A DNA stretch of 64,000 nt from Nocardia suismassiliense (GCF_900269665.1 NZ_LT985361.1:8538174-8602173), one strand, 5' to 3'; shown: positions 25,728 through 33,527, numbered from the stretch's first letter. Program-made: numbers and translations. Notes: generated from the letters alone by a model not told the origin.

Positions 25728-26744
25728 TCAGACGACGATCACCGTTTTGCCTTGGGCGTGCCCGGTGAGCACGTGCTGCACAGCCTCGGCCGACTCCGCC
25801 AGGGAAAAACTCTGCTCGATCAGCGGTCGGAGGGTGCCGTCGGCAGCCGACGCCGCCAAGAACTCGAGATCCGCGCGGCGCGGACGCATGAGCAGCAGTG
25901 CGATCCGCTGGCTCGTGAACAGGTTGGCCAGCAGCACCTTTGCCATCCACAGCACCGGCCCCGCCCAGTTCCCGCCAGGTGCGCCCGCCGAGGAGACGAA
26001 GACACCCGTCGGGGCCAGTACTCGGCGGCAGTCCCGCAGTGATCGGTTGCCGACCAGGTCGAGCAGCACGTCATACCGCTGCTCGCCGACGGTGAAATCC
26101 TCGACGGTGTAATCGATTACGTGGTCGGCGCCCAGTGCGCGCAGCACCTCGACGTGCCGGGTGCTGCACACGGCGGTGACTTCGGCGCCGAACGCCTTGG
26201 CGAGCTGGATCGCGAAGCTGCCGACCCCGCCCGAGGCCCCGTTGACGAGCACCGTCTGCCCGGCTCGCAGCCGACCGGCGTCGCGCAACCCTTGCAGCGC
26301 CGTCATGCCCGAATCGGGCAGCGCCGCAGCGGCTTCGATCGCGAGCCCGTCGGGCACGTGGGCGAGCCGCTCGTGCGGGACGCACACGTACTCCGCGAAG
26401 GCGCCCGAATCCGCCGCACCGAATACCGTGTCACCGGGCCGGAATCCGGTCACCTCGCCGCCGACCGCGACCACCTCGCCGGCGAGGTCATGTCCGATGA
26501 TCGGATCCTTGGGCCGCCGCAGGCCGAAGCCGAGCCGCAGCAGATAGGGCGTGCCGGTGAGCAGATGGATATCACCCTGGCTCACCGACGCGGCCCGCAC
26601 CCGGACCAGCACCTCGTCCGCGCGTGGATTCGGCCGATCGACCAGCTCGGTCCGGAGCACCGCACCGGTACCGTAGCGCGGCGCGACGATCGCCGTCATC
26701 GTGCGGACATCGACTGTGGATTGCGGGCTCTGCGCCTCGGACAT
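25728..26744 (-). CDS. zinc-independent MDR NAD(P)-dependent oxidoreductase (quinone reductase/alcohol dehydrogenase family)
   Basis: 338-residue medium-chain dehydrogenase/reductase. GroES-like N-terminal part: MTAIVAPRYGTGAVLRTELV (residue 16 on) and PIIGHDLAGEVVAVGGEVTG. The cofactor motif is VLVNGASGGVGSFAIQLAKA, with AVCSTRHVEVLRALGADHVI after it, suggesting NADPH. The structural and catalytic zinc Cys residues of alcohol dehydrogenases are missing, as in quinone oxidoreductases. It likely reduces an enone or quinone in the cytosol. A GAGGAAA ribosome-binding site precedes the ATG ending at 26744. It is divergent from a TetR gene and both share a promoter region with two palindromes. Confidence 0.9.
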   Translation of the reverse strand: MSEAQSPQSTVDVRTMTAIVAPRYGTGAVLRTELVDRPNPRADEVLVRVRAASVSQGDIHLLTGTPYLLRLGFGLRRPKDPIIGHDLAGEVVAVGGEVTGFRPGDTVFGAADSGAFAEYVCVPHERLAHVPDGLAIEAAAALPDSGMTALQGLRDAGRLRAGQTVLVNGASGGVGSFAIQLAKAFGAEVTAVCSTRHVEVLRALGADHVIDYTVEDFTVGEQRYDVLLDLVGNRSLRDCRRVLAPTGVFVSSAGAPGGNWAGPVLWMAKVLLANLFTSQRIALLLMRPRRADLEFLAASAADGTLRPLIEQSFSLAESAEAVQHVLTGHAQGKTVIVV

Positions 26745-26768
26745 GGGATTTCCTCGCGTGAAACGGTT

Positions 26769-26783
26769 ACTTACAGCGTAAGT
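26769..26783. promoter_or_regulatory. TetR operator palindrome 1 (ACTTAC-N3-GTAAGT)
   Basis: Perfect 6-bp arms around three bases, in the 91-bp spacer between the MDR and TetR genes. A second copy lies 34 nt further on. Confidence 0.6.
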
Positions 26784-26802
26784 CCCTCGCCACGGACGGT
26801 AC

Positions 26803-26817
26803 GCTTACACCGTAAGT
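26803..26817. promoter_or_regulatory. TetR operator palindrome 2 (GCTTAC-N3-GTAAGT)
   Basis: Same spacing as the first copy, with one mismatch at the outer position. It lies 19 nt before the TetR start. Two copies 34 bp apart fit a repressor that controls both divergent genes. Confidence 0.6.
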
Positions 26818-26835
26818 CCGTCAAGAGAGGTGTCC

Positions 26836-27507
26836 ATGCCCAAGACCGCCGCCCCCGGCACCTCGCGCGCGCCGCTCAGCCGGGAGAAGGTGCTGCACAC
26901 CGCCGTTCGACTCGCCGACGAGCATGGCCTCGCGGCATTGTCCATGCGCAAACTGGCACAGACGCTCGGCGTCGAGGCGATGTCGCTGTACAACCACGTG
27001 ACAAACAAGGACGACCTACTCGACGGCATCGCCGATCTGGTGGTCGCCGAGATGGGCATCCCGGAGGTCGGCGGCGACTGGAAAGCGGCCATGCGCGCGC
27101 GGGCCATGTCCGCGCACGAGGTGCTGCTGCGGCATCCGTGGGCGACCGGCTTGATCGGCTCGCGGCTCAATGTCGGCCCCGCCATGCTGCGCTACGTGGA
27201 CGCCACCGTCGGCTGCCTCCACTCGGCCGGCTTCTCCTACCAGCAGGCCGACCGGGCGTGGAACGCGATGGACAGCCACATCTACGGATTCACCTTGCAG
27301 GAGGTGAACTTTCCGTTGCAACCGGACGAGTACGCCTCCGCCGCAGCGCAGTTCCTGCCACGGATACCCGCTGATCAGTTTCCGTACATGAACGCGCTGT
27401 CACAGTTGGTGATCGACGGGAAGCACTCGGGCACAGCCGATTTCACCTTCGGCCTGAACCTGATCCTGGACGGACTCGAACGACTGCTAGGCGAATCCGC
27501 CGACTGA
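26836..27507 (+). CDS. TetR-family regulator (TetR_C_1-type ligand domain)
   Basis: 223-residue protein. The ATG at 26836 is chosen because AGAGAGG lies five bases before it; a GTG two codons upstream overlaps that site. The DNA-binding domain has LADEHGLAALSMRKLAQTLG and VEAMSLYNHVTNKDDLLDGI, the pattern of the tetracycline-repressor branch. The C-terminal domain contains YVDATVGCLHSAGFSYQQAD and RAWNAMDSHIYGFTLQEVNF. It probably represses itself and the divergent MDR oxidoreductase through the two ACTTAC/GTAAGT palindromes. The inducer could be an electrophile or quinone that the enzyme removes, which is inference. Confidence 0.92.
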   Translation: MPKTAAPGTSRAPLSREKVLHTAVRLADEHGLAALSMRKLAQTLGVEAMSLYNHVTNKDDLLDGIADLVVAEMGIPEVGGDWKAAMRARAMSAHEVLLRHPWATGLIGSRLNVGPAMLRYVDATVGCLHSAGFSYQQADRAWNAMDSHIYGFTLQEVNFPLQPDEYASAAAQFLPRIPADQFPYMNALSQLVIDGKHSGTADFTFGLNLILDGLERLLGESAD

Positions 27508-27510
27508 GCA

Positions 27511-27987
27511 TCACTGCCCCTCGGCCCCCAGCGTCGCCTCCGGATTGGTGGTGTCGCGAACAATGCGCAGCGCACCGATCAGCCCGTCGAGCTGCGCGGG
27601 CGTCAACAGTCCGGTGAACCAGCGCTCGACCGCGGCCACATAGTCCGGCAGCACCTGCGCGAGCCGCTGCGCGCCGGATTCGGTCAGCACCGCGTACGCA
27701 CTGCGCCGGTCGCCGGGGTCGAGCGCGCGCTCGACCAGCCCGTACCGGGCCAGCCGATCGACCAGGCGGGTGACACCGCTGGTGGAGAGCGCCGTCTGGG
27801 CGGCCAGATCCGTCATGCGCAGCCGCCGATCGGGCGAACGACTCAGGCGCATCAGCGCATTCATATCCAGCCCGGACAGGCCGTGCGCCTTCCACACCGG
27901 CGTCAGCTTGGCGACCAACCCTTCGTGCGCCTCGAACAGCAGGCCCATGGTGGTCAGCCGCGGGTCGTCGAACAGGTCCGCATCCAT
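27511..27987 (-). CDS. MarR-family regulator
   Basis: 158-residue winged-helix regulator starting MDADLFDDPRLTTMGLLFEA. The wing and recognition helix lie in LRMTDLAAQTALSTSGVTRL and VDRLARYGLVERALDPGDRR, with the DR-S/A-x-Y wing motif following. Family members sense phenolics, oxidants or drugs and are usually divergent from their targets. Here the divergent neighbour is a GDSL esterase, with an AT-rich spacer that contains an 8-bp inverted repeat. The gene has no ribosome-binding site but a -10 box 6 nt before the ATG. It ends 3 nt from the TetR gene, tail-to-tail. Confidence 0.92.
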   Translation of the reverse strand: MDADLFDDPRLTTMGLLFEAHEGLVAKLTPVWKAHGLSGLDMNALMRLSRSPDRRLRMTDLAAQTALSTSGVTRLVDRLARYGLVERALDPGDRRSAYAVLTESGAQRLAQVLPDYVAAVERWFTGLLTPAQLDGLIGALRIVRDTTNPEATLGAEGQ

Positions 27988-27993
27988 GCCACC

Positions 27994-27999
27994 AACCTA
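27994..27999 (-). promoter_or_regulatory. -10 box TAGGTT (minus strand), probable leaderless promoter of the MarR gene
   Basis: On the minus strand TAGGTT is followed by GGTGGC and the ATG ending at 27987. Confidence 0.45.
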
Positions 28000-28025
28000 C
28001 CTCGCACTGATTGCTTCGCGGATAG

Positions 28026-28054
28026 TTGACACGAGGAATACTCTGTATTAGAAA
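28026..28054 (+). promoter_or_regulatory. sigma-70-type promoter of the SGNH esterase gene
   Basis: TTGACA (28026-28031) and TAGAAA (28049-28054) are spaced by 17 bases. The esterase gene has a leader of about 35 nt and a CTGGAG ribosome-binding site. The candidate MarR operator overlaps this promoter. Confidence 0.5.
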
Positions 28055-28075
28055 TATGCATACGCATTATTCCTC
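28033..28075. promoter_or_regulatory. inverted repeat GAGGAATA...TATTCCTC in the MarR/SGNH promoter region
   Basis: Perfect 8-bp arms (28033-28040 and 28068-28075) enclose 27 bases that include the palindrome TATGCATA (28055-28062). The region is strikingly AT-rich for this genome. Binding by the MarR protein is inferred. Confidence 0.45.
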
Positions 28076-28097
28076 ACAACAACTACTGGAGCATTCG

Positions 28098-29237
28098 ATG
28101 TCTGACACCACCGCCTGGGTCGCCGGTTTTCGTTCCGCGGTTATCAGCCCTTACGAGCAGGTCAAGCTCAGCGAATCACGGACTTTCGCCGACCAGACCG
28201 TGCGTCAGGCGCTGCACCTGGCCGGCGGCGGCGAGCAACTGCGCGTCCGGCTGACCAACCTGTACGGGCGGGAACCGCTGGTGATCGGCGCCGCGCACGT
28301 CGCGCTGCGCAAGACCGGCAACGAGATCATCGCCGAGACCGACACGGTCCTGCGGTTCGACGGCGCGGACCAGGTCACCATCCCGGCGGGCGGCGCGGTG
28401 ATCAGCGATCCGGTCGAGCTGGCCGTCGCCGCGGGCACCGATCTCACGCTGAGCCTGTACCTGCCCGAGCAGACCGGACTCGCGACCCGCTCGCACGAAC
28501 CCAGCGAAATCGCCTACGTCGCTGCCGGAAACGTTGCCTCGCAGGTGGATCTCGGTGCGGCCGAGGAAGTTCCCGCGCGCTTCTATGTCACCGGCGTCGA
28601 CGTGCTCGCTCCTGCGCACACACCCATCGCCGTCGCGCTCGGCGATTCGTGGTTCGAAGGCGTCGGCTCGACCATGAGCGCGAACCGCCGCTCGGTGGAC
28701 GCCCTCAACGACCGACTCGACCGCGGCTGGGTCGTCAACCAGGGCATCGGCGGAAATCGACTACTGACCAACGAGATCGGCGTGCCCGGCCTGGACAGGT
28801 TCAGCCGGGACGTCCTCGACGTCCCCGGCGTCACCAGCCTGCTGATCAACTTCGGCATCAACGACCTCATCCTGGGCGGCATGTCGGGCGAACCACCCGC
28901 CACCACCGAAGAACTGATCGCCGGTTTCACCGAGCTGGCCCGCCGCGCCCACGACGCGGGCCTGACCATCCACGCCGCCACCATCGGCCCCTACGCGGGC
29001 TGCGTCTACCCGGGGATGCCGATCGAGCAGACCCTGCCGACCCGGCGCGAGGTCAACGAATGGCTGCGCGGCACAGATGTTTTCGACGCCGTCTTCGACG
29101 TGGCTCGCGCAGTGGAAGACCCGGAACGCCCGGACTTCATCCGCCCCGCATACGACAGCGGCGACGGCATGCACCTCAACGACGCGGGCTACCTCGCCAT
29201 GGCCGAGACCGTCGACGTTGCGGCGTTGTTCCGCTGA
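28098..29237 (+). CDS. SGNH/GDSL-family esterase
   Basis: 379-residue protein; ATG at 28098 (MSDTTAWVAGFRSAV) after CTGGAG. Residues about 1-170 are a beta-rich N-terminal domain with LRVRLTNLYGREPLVIGAAH, common in actinobacterial GDSL lipases. The SGNH hydrolase domain follows with ALGDSWFEG (Ser184), NQGIGGNRLL (Gly), FGINDLIL (Asn) and DGMHLNDAGY (Asp356 and His359), all four blocks intact. It hydrolyses acyl or acetyl esters; sugar or lipid substrates are both possible. There is no signal peptide, so it should be cytosolic. It is divergent from the MarR gene, which probably controls it. Confidence 0.92.
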   Translation: MSDTTAWVAGFRSAVISPYEQVKLSESRTFADQTVRQALHLAGGGEQLRVRLTNLYGREPLVIGAAHVALRKTGNEIIAETDTVLRFDGADQVTIPAGGAVISDPVELAVAAGTDLTLSLYLPEQTGLATRSHEPSEIAYVAAGNVASQVDLGAAEEVPARFYVTGVDVLAPAHTPIAVALGDSWFEGVGSTMSANRRSVDALNDRLDRGWVVNQGIGGNRLLTNEIGVPGLDRFSRDVLDVPGVTSLLINFGINDLILGGMSGEPPATTEELIAGFTELARRAHDAGLTIHAATIGPYAGCVYPGMPIEQTLPTRREVNEWLRGTDVFDAVFDVARAVEDPERPDFIRPAYDSGDGMHLNDAGYLAMAETVDVAALFR

Positions 29238-29277
29238 ACCACCGAGGCGGGTCGTCGCGCAGCGCGGCGACTCGCCT

Positions 29278-29886
29278 TCAGCGATCCAGATCCGTTGCGG
29301 CCCTTACTGTCTGTTCGATCGCACCGTCTACTGCGGATTGGAACGCGCGGCCTTCACGCAGCGCGGCGCGACCGCCTGCGAACATCGCGCCGCACAACCC
29401 ACCCACCAGCGTCGCCGCCCGTACCGGGTCCAGCTGTCCGGGGAATGCCGCACACAATGCCCGAGCCAGCCGGTCCTCCACCTCGAAAAGTCGCTGCAAC
29501 GTGGCCCCACGCAGCGCGGGGACGGACATCAGCAGCCGCAGGCGCGCAGCTTCCAGTTCACCGCTCGGATCGCGCGGCCCGCCCACCATCTCGGCGAGTA
29601 TCGCCCGCATGGCGTCGGCCAGCACCGCGCCGACGCTCGCGTCGGCGTCCCGCTGCTCGATCGTCGCGAGCCCCACGCCGAGCAGGGTGCCGCCCTCGGC
29701 GAAGAGCACCGCCTCCTTGGTCGGGAAGTGGTTGAAGAACGTGGCGGGCGAAACATCCGCGGCCGCAGCGATTTCGGTGACTGTCGTCTCGTCGTAACCC
29801 TTGGTCTCGAACAGGCGGTACGCCGCTTCGGCAATGGCCACTCTGGTGCGCTGCTTCTTGCGCTCGCGCAACCCCGGTTCACCCAT
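29278..29886 (-). CDS. TetR-family regulator divergent from asnB
   Basis: 202-residue protein starting MGEPGLRERKKQRTRVAIAE. The HTH is LFETKGYDETTVTEIAAAAD and VSPATFFNHFPTKEAVLFAE, a typical TetR domain with the common FFNHFPTKE end. The C-terminal 130 residues give no hint of the ligand. It is divergent from asnB with 70 bp between starts, and a perfect TTAGAG/CTCTAA palindrome lies just before asnB. Repression of asnB is the simplest reading. A -10 box six bases before the ATG suggests a leaderless transcript. Confidence 0.92.
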   Translation of the reverse strand: MGEPGLRERKKQRTRVAIAEAAYRLFETKGYDETTVTEIAAAADVSPATFFNHFPTKEAVLFAEGGTLLGVGLATIEQRDADASVGAVLADAMRAILAEMVGGPRDPSGELEAARLRLLMSVPALRGATLQRLFEVEDRLARALCAAFPGQLDPVRAATLVGGLCGAMFAGGRAALREGRAFQSAVDGAIEQTVRAATDLDR

Positions 29887-29892
29887 GGCAGC

Positions 29893-29898
29893 AGCTTA
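29893..29898 (-). promoter_or_regulatory. -10 box TAAGCT (minus strand), probable leaderless promoter of the TetR gene
   Basis: TAAGCT, six bases, then the ATG ending at 29886 on the minus strand. Confidence 0.45.
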
Positions 29899-29932
29899 CT
29901 ATATCGACCTCAATCTTACAGTTGCTCTATTT

Positions 29933-29947
29933 TTAGAGTAGCTCTAA
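29933..29947. promoter_or_regulatory. palindrome TTAGAG-N3-CTCTAA before asnB, candidate TetR operator
   Basis: Perfect 6-bp arms around TAG, overlapping the asnB -10 box (29945-29950). A bound repressor would block the asnB promoter directly. Confidence 0.5.
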
Positions 29948-29950
29948 CAT
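29945..29950 (+). promoter_or_regulatory. -10 box TAACAT, probable leaderless promoter of asnB
   Basis: TAACAT lies 6 nt before the ATG at 29957. No ribosome-binding site is present. Confidence 0.45.
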
Positions 29951-29956
29951 TGTGGC

Positions 29957-31795
29957 ATGTGCGGAATCACCGGATGGGTCTCCTTTCAGCGAGACTTCTC
30001 GACAGCAACCACCGAAACCCTCGACGCGATGACGGCCACCATGGCGTGTCGCGGACCCGACGACAGCGGCGTCTGGATCGCGCCGCACGCAGCCCTCGGC
30101 CACCGCAGACTGGCCGTCATCGACTTGGCGGGCGGCACTCAGCCGATGACCATCGACACGCCGGAAGGCGTTGTCGCCATGGTCTATTCGGGCGAGACCT
30201 ACAACTTCCGCGAACTGCGGTCCGAACTGCACGCCCGCGGGCACCGGTGCACCACCGAGTCCGACACCGAGGTCGTGCTCCGGGCGTATCTGGAATGGGG
30301 CGCGGCCTTCGCCGAGCGGCTGAACGGCATGTACGCGTTCGCCATCTGGGATACGCGCACCGAGCAGCTGGTCATGGTGCGGGATCGGCTGGGCATCAAG
30401 CCCTTCTATTACTACCCCACCGACGACGGTCTACTCTTCGGCTCAGAGCCCAAGGCCATCCTGGCAAATCCTGTGGCCGACAAGACGATCGGGCTGGACG
30501 GCCTGCGCGAGTTGTTCACCACGATTGCCCGGCCGGAGCAGGCGTTCTGGGAGGGAATGCGGCAGGTGCCGCCGGGCACGGTGCTGACCGTCGGCCGCGA
30601 CGGTATCCGCGCCACCACCTACTGGTCGCTGCGCACCATGGAACACCGCGACGATCGCGCGACTACGGTGCGTACCGTCCGGGAGTTACTGGAGGATACC
30701 GTTGCCCGGCAACTGATTTCGGACGTCCCGCGATGCGTCCTGCTGTCCGGCGGACTGGACTCGTCCGCGCTCACCGCCCTCGCCGCGCGACACCTGCGCG
30801 ACTCCGGCGAGCGACTGCGCAGTTTCAGTGTCGAATTCCAAAACCAGCAGCGGGATTTCGTGCCCGACGAGTGGCGGATCACCCTGGACGCGCCCTTCGC
30901 CCGCGCCGTCGCCGATCATGTCGGCTCCGAACATCGCGACATCGTGCTCGACGGCGCCGCCCTGTCCGATCCGGCGGTCCGGGCCGCCGTGGTCACCGCC
31001 CGCGACGTACCCACGGGCTTCGGCGACAGCGAGACATCGCTCTACCTGTTGTTCAAGGCGATCCGCGAACACTCGACCGTCGCGCTGTCCGGCGAATCCT
31101 CCGATGAGCTCTTCGGCGGTTACCGCTGGTTCGCCGAGGCCGCGGCGCACGGCATGTCGACGTTCCCGTGGCTGTCGGTGCTACCGCAGGCATTCGTGCA
31201 GCGCACCAGACTGCTCGATCCCGACCTGACCGCCGCCCTCGACCTCGACACCTATCTCGCGGACAGCTTCGCGGACGCTGCCGCCGAGGTCGCCGGGCTG
31301 GACGGCGAGAGCGAACTGGAGTTCCGGATGCGGCAGGCCTCATACCTGCACCTCACCCGTTTCCTGCGCGCCATGCTCGACCGCAAGGACCGGATGAGCA
31401 TGGCGGTCGGCCTCGAAGTCCGCGTGCCCTACTGCGACCACCGCCTGGTCGAGTACGTCTACAACGCGCGGTGGTCGCTGAAATCCTTCGACGGACGGGA
31501 GAAGAGCCTGCTGCGTGCGGCCAGCGCCGACCTCCTGCCACGCTCGGTCGTCGAGCGCGTCAAGAGCCACTATCCGATCACCAAGGATGTGGCGTACACC
31601 GAGTCGGTGCGCGCGCAGGCGAGCGATCTCCTTGCCACCCAGCAACATCCGGTCTTCCAGCTGTACGACTACGACGCCGTCACCAAGGCTGTCGACCGCC
31701 CCGCCGACCAGTTGATCGAGCCCGACCGCTTCGATCTCGAACAGCTGCTCGACTTCGCGATCTGGCTGGACCATTACGCGCCGTCGTTCACTTAG
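29957..31795 (+). CDS. asnB: asparagine synthase (glutamine-hydrolysing), AsnB type
   Basis: 612-residue class B asparagine synthetase. The N-terminal glutaminase starts MCGITGWV with the nucleophile Cys2; RGPDDSG and YSGETYNFRELRSEL are its other motifs, the last with a Tyr-Ser-Gly start instead of the usual FNGEIYN. The synthetase part has the PP-loop LLSGGLDSSALTAL near residue 263, the SGESSDELFGGY motif near residue 380 and KDRMSMAVGLEVRVPYCDHR near residue 478. It forms Asn from Asp, Gln and ATP, though enzymes of this type also make other amides in secondary metabolism. It has its own TetR regulator, unusual for a housekeeping asnB, and ends overlapping another TetR gene tail-to-tail by 4 nt. 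Confidence 0.93.
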   Translation: MCGITGWVSFQRDFSTATTETLDAMTATMACRGPDDSGVWIAPHAALGHRRLAVIDLAGGTQPMTIDTPEGVVAMVYSGETYNFRELRSELHARGHRCTTESDTEVVLRAYLEWGAAFAERLNGMYAFAIWDTRTEQLVMVRDRLGIKPFYYYPTDDGLLFGSEPKAILANPVADKTIGLDGLRELFTTIARPEQAFWEGMRQVPPGTVLTVGRDGIRATTYWSLRTMEHRDDRATTVRTVRELLEDTVARQLISDVPRCVLLSGGLDSSALTALAARHLRDSGERLRSFSVEFQNQQRDFVPDEWRITLDAPFARAVADHVGSEHRDIVLDGAALSDPAVRAAVVTARDVPTGFGDSETSLYLLFKAIREHSTVALSGESSDELFGGYRWFAEAAAHGMSTFPWLSVLPQAFVQRTRLLDPDLTAALDLDTYLADSFADAAAEVAGLDGESELEFRMRQASYLHLTRFLRAMLDRKDRMSMAVGLEVRVPYCDHRLVEYVYNARWSLKSFDGREKSLLRAASADLLPRSVVERVKSHYPITKDVAYTESVRAQASDLLATQQHPVFQLYDYDAVTKAVDRPADQLIEPDRFDLEQLLDFAIWLDHYAPSFT

Positions 31796-32415
31796 CCGGG
31801 TCGCCCGGCAGCCAACCCACGCAACACAATGGCGAGGCCGCCGCGAAACTCTTCGTCCACCGACATCTTTCGGGCCTGCGCCGCGGTCGCGGTCAGTGTC
31901 GGATACTGCTCGGGCGACAGTTGCGCGATGGCCGTGGTCGCGGGGGCATTGATCGACGCGTAGTGCTCGTTCTCCAAGGACCCGAGCAGGAACGCGACCA
32001 GCGTGCGCTGCGCGATCACTCGATCGGCCCCCTCGAACCCACCCTCGGTGAGCACCGCCAGCATGGCCTCCATCCAGCGCAGGGTGGCGGTCGAGTTCTT
32101 CCGGTGCCGAGGCACCAGCGGCACCGTCGCGGGGTGTGCGGAGATGGCCGCCCGCATCCGCTCGAGCAAGGTGGTCAGGCGGTCGCGCCAGTGTGAATCG
32201 TCCGGGGTCGAGACGTCGATCCCGGCGAGCACCTCGTCCACAACCAGGATTTCCAGTTCCTCCCGGTCGGATACGTAGCGGTACAACGCCATGGTGGCCA
32301 TCCGCAGTTCTTTCGCCACGGCTCGCATGGTGAGCGCGGACAGCCCGTCGCGGTCGATGACCGCGAGCGCGGCGACGCCGAGATCGGACTTCGTCAGCGA
32401 ACGAGGACGTGGCAT
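31792..32415 (-). CDS. TetR-family regulator of the peroxiredoxin operon
   Basis: 207-residue protein starting MPRPRSLTKSDLGVAALAVI. HTH: RDGLSALTMRAVAKELRMAT followed by MALYRYVSDREELEILVVDE, of the tetracycline-repressor branch. It is divergent from a three-gene operon, and a 23-bp perfect palindrome plus a weaker copy occupy the 72-bp spacer, which is the clearest operator in this window. A -10 box 8 nt before the ATG suggests leaderless autoregulated expression. Its stop overlaps the asnB stop on the other strand. Confidence 0.93.
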   Translation of the reverse strand: MPRPRSLTKSDLGVAALAVIDRDGLSALTMRAVAKELRMATMALYRYVSDREELEILVVDEVLAGIDVSTPDDSHWRDRLTTLLERMRAAISAHPATVPLVPRHRKNSTATLRWMEAMLAVLTEGGFEGADRVIAQRTLVAFLLGSLENEHYASINAPATTAIAQLSPEQYPTLTATAAQARKMSVDEEFRGGLAIVLRGLAAGRPG

Positions 32416-32423
32416 GGGTTGAC

Positions 32424-32429
32424 AGCGTA
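32424..32429 (-). promoter_or_regulatory. -10 box TACGCT (minus strand), probable leaderless promoter of the TetR gene
   Basis: TACGCT is followed by eight bases and the ATG ending at 32415. It lies at the edge of the imperfect GCGTAC/CTACGC repeat (32425-32439), a second weaker operator copy. Confidence 0.4.
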
Positions 32430-32450
32430 CAAGCTACGCGCATACTGGAC

Positions 32451-32473
32451 GTAGGCGTACAAGGTACGCCTAC
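32451..32473. promoter_or_regulatory. perfect 23-bp palindrome, TetR operator of the peroxiredoxin operon
   Basis: GTAGGCGTAC and its exact complement are separated by AAG. It lies 14 nt before the peroxiredoxin start codon. A diverged copy sits 26 bp upstream near the TetR start. The length and symmetry strongly suggest a dimeric regulator site. Confidence 0.75.
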
Positions 32474-32487
32474 GAAAGGAAACGCTC

Positions 32488-33048
32488 ATGTCTTTACCGA
32501 CCTCTGTCTCCCCTCGGGTATTGACCACGATCTCCGACACTCCTGTGCCCGTGCCTGATCCAGATCGCCTGATACACCTGCAATTCCGCCGATTCGCCGG
32601 TTGCCCCGTCTGCAATCTGCACCTGCGCTCGATCGTCGCGCGCCGCACCGAGATCGCGGCCGCCAACATCCACGAGGTGGTCGTATTCCACTCCAGCGCA
32701 GCCGAATTACGTAAATACACCGAGGACATCCCGCTCGATCTGATCGCCGATCCCACCCGCGAGCTGTACCGCGAGTTCGGCGTCGAATCGTCACCGCGCG
32801 CACTGCTCGACCCGCGCGGCTGGCCCACGATCCTGCGGGGCGTCGCGCACGCCGCCCTTTCCACGCTCCGCAAAAAGCAACCCGCTCCCCCGACGAAGCC
32901 CGAGGGTGGCAGCCTCGGCCTCCCCGCCGACTTCCTCATCGCGCCGGACGGTCGCGTCCTCGCGGCCAAACACGGCGTGCACGTCGACGATCAATGGTCG
33001 GTCGACGAACTGCTCGCGCTAGCACCCGTTTCGGAGCGCCGCTGTTGA
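32488..33048 (+). CDS. peroxiredoxin-like thioredoxin-fold protein
   Basis: 186-residue protein with ATG at 32488 after AAAGGA. The thioredoxin-like fold starts at about residue 28 with LIHLQFRRFAGCPVCNLHLR, where Cys39 and Cys42 form CPVC. HEVVVFHSSAAELRKYTED, DPTRELYREFGVESSPRALL and FLIAPDGRVLAAKHG complete the AhpC/TSA-like core. It should reduce peroxides or oxidised thiols in the cytosol; a CxxC rather than a lone peroxidatic Cys fits the peroxiredoxin-like family. First gene of a TetR-controlled operon; its stop overlaps the next start (TTGA). Confidence 0.85.
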   Translation: MSLPTSVSPRVLTTISDTPVPVPDPDRLIHLQFRRFAGCPVCNLHLRSIVARRTEIAAANIHEVVVFHSSAAELRKYTEDIPLDLIADPTRELYREFGVESSPRALLDPRGWPTILRGVAHAALSTLRKKQPAPPTKPEGGSLGLPADFLIAPDGRVLAAKHGVHVDDQWSVDELLALAPVSERRC

Positions 33049-33527
33049 CCATCGTGCAAAAGCCCGCTCTGGCAAGGGCATCCGCGCTGACCTTCGGCGG
33101 CTTGCTGGCCGGCGCGTTCGGCTACGGCGCCGTGAACGTGCTCTACGCCTTCCGCAAGGTCCCGCTCGACGTCCGCTTCACCTTCCACACCGCTCTGATG
33201 TCGGTGAACGGCCTGGTCATGCAGTCACTCATGGGCCTCACCATCCTCAGCTGCCTGGTGCTGGCATTCCGGACCACCGGCCGCGACCGCTGGTTCGCCG
33301 GAACCGCTGCGGCACTGGCTGTTTCCTCGTTCGTGATCACCCGGCTCGGCAACATACCGATCAACCAGCACATCAAGGTGTGGGCGGTGAACGGCCCGCC
33401 TGCCGACTACGCCGAGACCCTCGCCCGCTGGGAGGCCTTCCATTTCGCCCGCACCACCTGCGCGCTACTGGCCTTCCTCCTGATCGTCACCCGCACCCTC
33501 GCCCCAGCGAAAAGAGCACTGCCATGA
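33045..33527 (+). CDS. DUF1772 (anthrone oxygenase-like) membrane protein
   Basis: 160-residue protein with four hydrophobic helices, at about residues 12-30, 45-70, 77-95 and 137-157. The TTG at 33045 is chosen because it overlaps the previous stop and has GGAG eight bases upstream; a GTG at 33054 is possible. The sequence pattern (FTFHTALMSVNGLVMQSLMG, VITRLGNIPINQHIKVW, RWEAFHFARTTCALLAFLL) is that of DUF1772, where the conserved N-x-P-x-N and WxxxH residues occur. The family includes fungal anthrone oxygenases and many uncharacterised membrane proteins. Here it joins a redox operon, perhaps modifying a quinone-like compound, which is inference. Confidence 0.8.
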   Translation: MTIVQKPALARASALTFGGLLAGAFGYGAVNVLYAFRKVPLDVRFTFHTALMSVNGLVMQSLMGLTILSCLVLAFRTTGRDRWFAGTAAALAVSSFVITRLGNIPINQHIKVWAVNGPPADYAETLARWEAFHFARTTCALLAFLLIVTRTLAPAKRALP

